A stretch of 57,859 bases of DNA from a virus: the IMG/VR virus record IMGVR_UViG_3300030114_000014, positions 1 through 57,859 of that record, one strand, 5' to 3'. The position numbers and the translations under genes are program-made. The notes beneath the pieces are model-generated. The model saw nothing but the letters and a program-made list of their open reading frames with translations. It made no database searches and was not told where the DNA came from. Positions 57,041 to 57,859 of this stretch are shown here, piece by piece. Every line of letters starts with the position of its first letter. The stretch's first letter is position 1.

Positions 57041-57859
57041 ATGAGTAAAGGGTTTTTAGATGAGAAAGATAAAAAAGCCATGTTAGAGAAAGAACTTAAT
57101 GCAGCCATTGAAGGTTCGCAAGAAAAGGTAGCCTCATTCAGAGGTAATATGCAAAATCCATATCCATCACCTTTTTTAAATCTTTCTGATATGCAATTAC
57201 CTGAATCAACTATAGATGTATTTAAATGGTGTAAATATTACTATACATTTGATCCATTAATAAGTGGAGCTATCAATGCGTTAGCTACATTCCCTGTATC
57301 CGAAGTTACACTAGAAGATGATGAAAATAAAAGTAAAGAAAAATCAGATTCAGTTAAACTCTATGAGAAGGTTTTATTTAAAAATCTTAATCTTCATAAA
57401 TTACTTATAGAGATAGGGATAGATTACTTTTTATATGGAAATTGCTTTGTTATGGGTGAGCTTGGAGGAAACTCTAAGGGTGAAAAAGAATGGACTAATA
57501 TGATTAGATTAGATCCTTCGAAAATGATTATAGATTATAATCCAGCTACAGGAAGTAAGACATTTCGATGGACTATTCCTCAAAAAATAAGAGATATAGT
57601 AACAAAGAAACAACCGAAAGCTGAATATGAAAAAATACCAGAACTTATGAAACAAGCTGTTAGAAAAAATAAAAGTATCATACTAAACCCTGATAATGTT
57701 TATCATTTCAGTAGAGCGACCGATTCTATGGGTGATAATAGCGTCTGGGGAGTTCCTGTAGTAGCAAACGTACTAAAACTATTGATGTACAGAAATGTTC
57801 TTAGGCAAGCACAAGAGGCTATCGCTAGAGAGCATATAGTGCCAATGAGAATATATTAT
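57041..57859 (+). CDS. Portal protein, N-terminal part (runs off the window)
   Basis: First 273 residues. YFLYGNCFVMGELGGNSKGE, IRLDPSKMIIDYN, a YHFSRATDSMGDNSVWGVPV stretch and VLRQAQEAIAREHIVPMRIY follow the layout of tailed-phage portal proteins. The portal forms the dodecameric DNA channel at the capsid vertex. An EKVAS motif occurs near residue 28, upstream of the conserved part, as in a pro-segment. AGGGGGAATAATAA precedes the ATG. Confidence 0.85.
   Translation, partial: MSKGFLDEKDKKAMLEKELNAAIEGSQEKVASFRGNMQNPYPSPFLNLSDMQLPESTIDVFKWCKYYYTFDPLISGAINALATFPVSEVTLEDDENKSKEKSDSVKLYEKVLFKNLNLHKLLIEIGIDYFLYGNCFVMGELGGNSKGEKEWTNMIRLDPSKMIIDYNPATGSKTFRWTIPQKIRDIVTKKQPKAEYEKIPELMKQAVRKNKSIILNPDNVYHFSRATDSMGDNSVWGVPVVANVLKLLMYRNVLRQAQEAIAREHIVPMRIYY

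Overview
This window looks like part of a large tailed-phage genome infecting a low-GC Firmicute, most likely a clostridial or similar host. The DNA is AT-rich, ribosome-binding sites are strong AGGAGG types, and TAA is the commonest stop, with a minority of TAG and TGA. The safest phage markers are a large terminase (49389-51020), a portal-like protein running off the right edge (57041 onward), a tRNA cluster (about 31.7-33.8 kb), a sigma factor, a ComEB-type dCMP deaminase and an HNH homing endonuclease. No integrase or lysogeny module was seen. Species and phage family cannot be fixed from this window.

Layout. (1) 74-10036: a minus-strand run of more than 25 short, tightly packed and often overlapping genes, nearly all unknown, several Cys-rich, with one SLOG/YpsA-like protein. 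(2) 10037-10800: a non-coding, AT-rich block with at least eight exact TGGACACT/AGTGTCCA sites in both orientations, a candidate replication origin or partition site, next to a coiled-coil protein gene (10811-11575, minus). (3) 11725 to the end: plus-strand genes that look like virion and morphogenesis genes, interleaved with short minus-strand units. Many of those units are one small gene with its own promoter-like box and a shared hairpin terminator. Larger minus operons lie at 16.2-18.7 kb, 20.6-22.2 kb, 23.5-28.2 kb (sigma factor, GH13 amylase-like), 33.9-36.4 kb and 36.8-38.8 kb (two metalloprotease-like proteins, dCMP deaminase).

Two transcription patterns are visible. The minus-strand units share a 15-bp box, GTATAAGAYATTAAA (18 exact copies, all on the minus strand), typically 18-30 nt before a start codon. 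The plus-strand genes and the tRNA cluster often have ordinary -35/-10 promoters of the host SigA type. The phage sigma factor in the window is an obvious candidate for reading the box.

The most striking system is a short motif, E-K-x-A, usually in an N-terminal context such as MNYKEQIEKQA. It occurs in almost every plus-strand protein except the terminase and its upstream neighbour, and I did not find it in the minus-strand proteins. It resembles in form the N-terminal capsid targeting sequence of phage T4 internal proteins. It sits on enzymes (an SNF2-like helicase, a HAD phosphatase-like domain, a ParB-like domain, ADP-ribosyltransferase-like domains, a WYL-like domain), which suggests a packaged, possibly injected, cargo of effectors. 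Other unusual signals are a likely -1 frameshift joining two virion genes at a T7 run, a Shine-Dalgarno split from its start by a hairpin, and tRNA-like genes with enlarged or missing anticodon regions.
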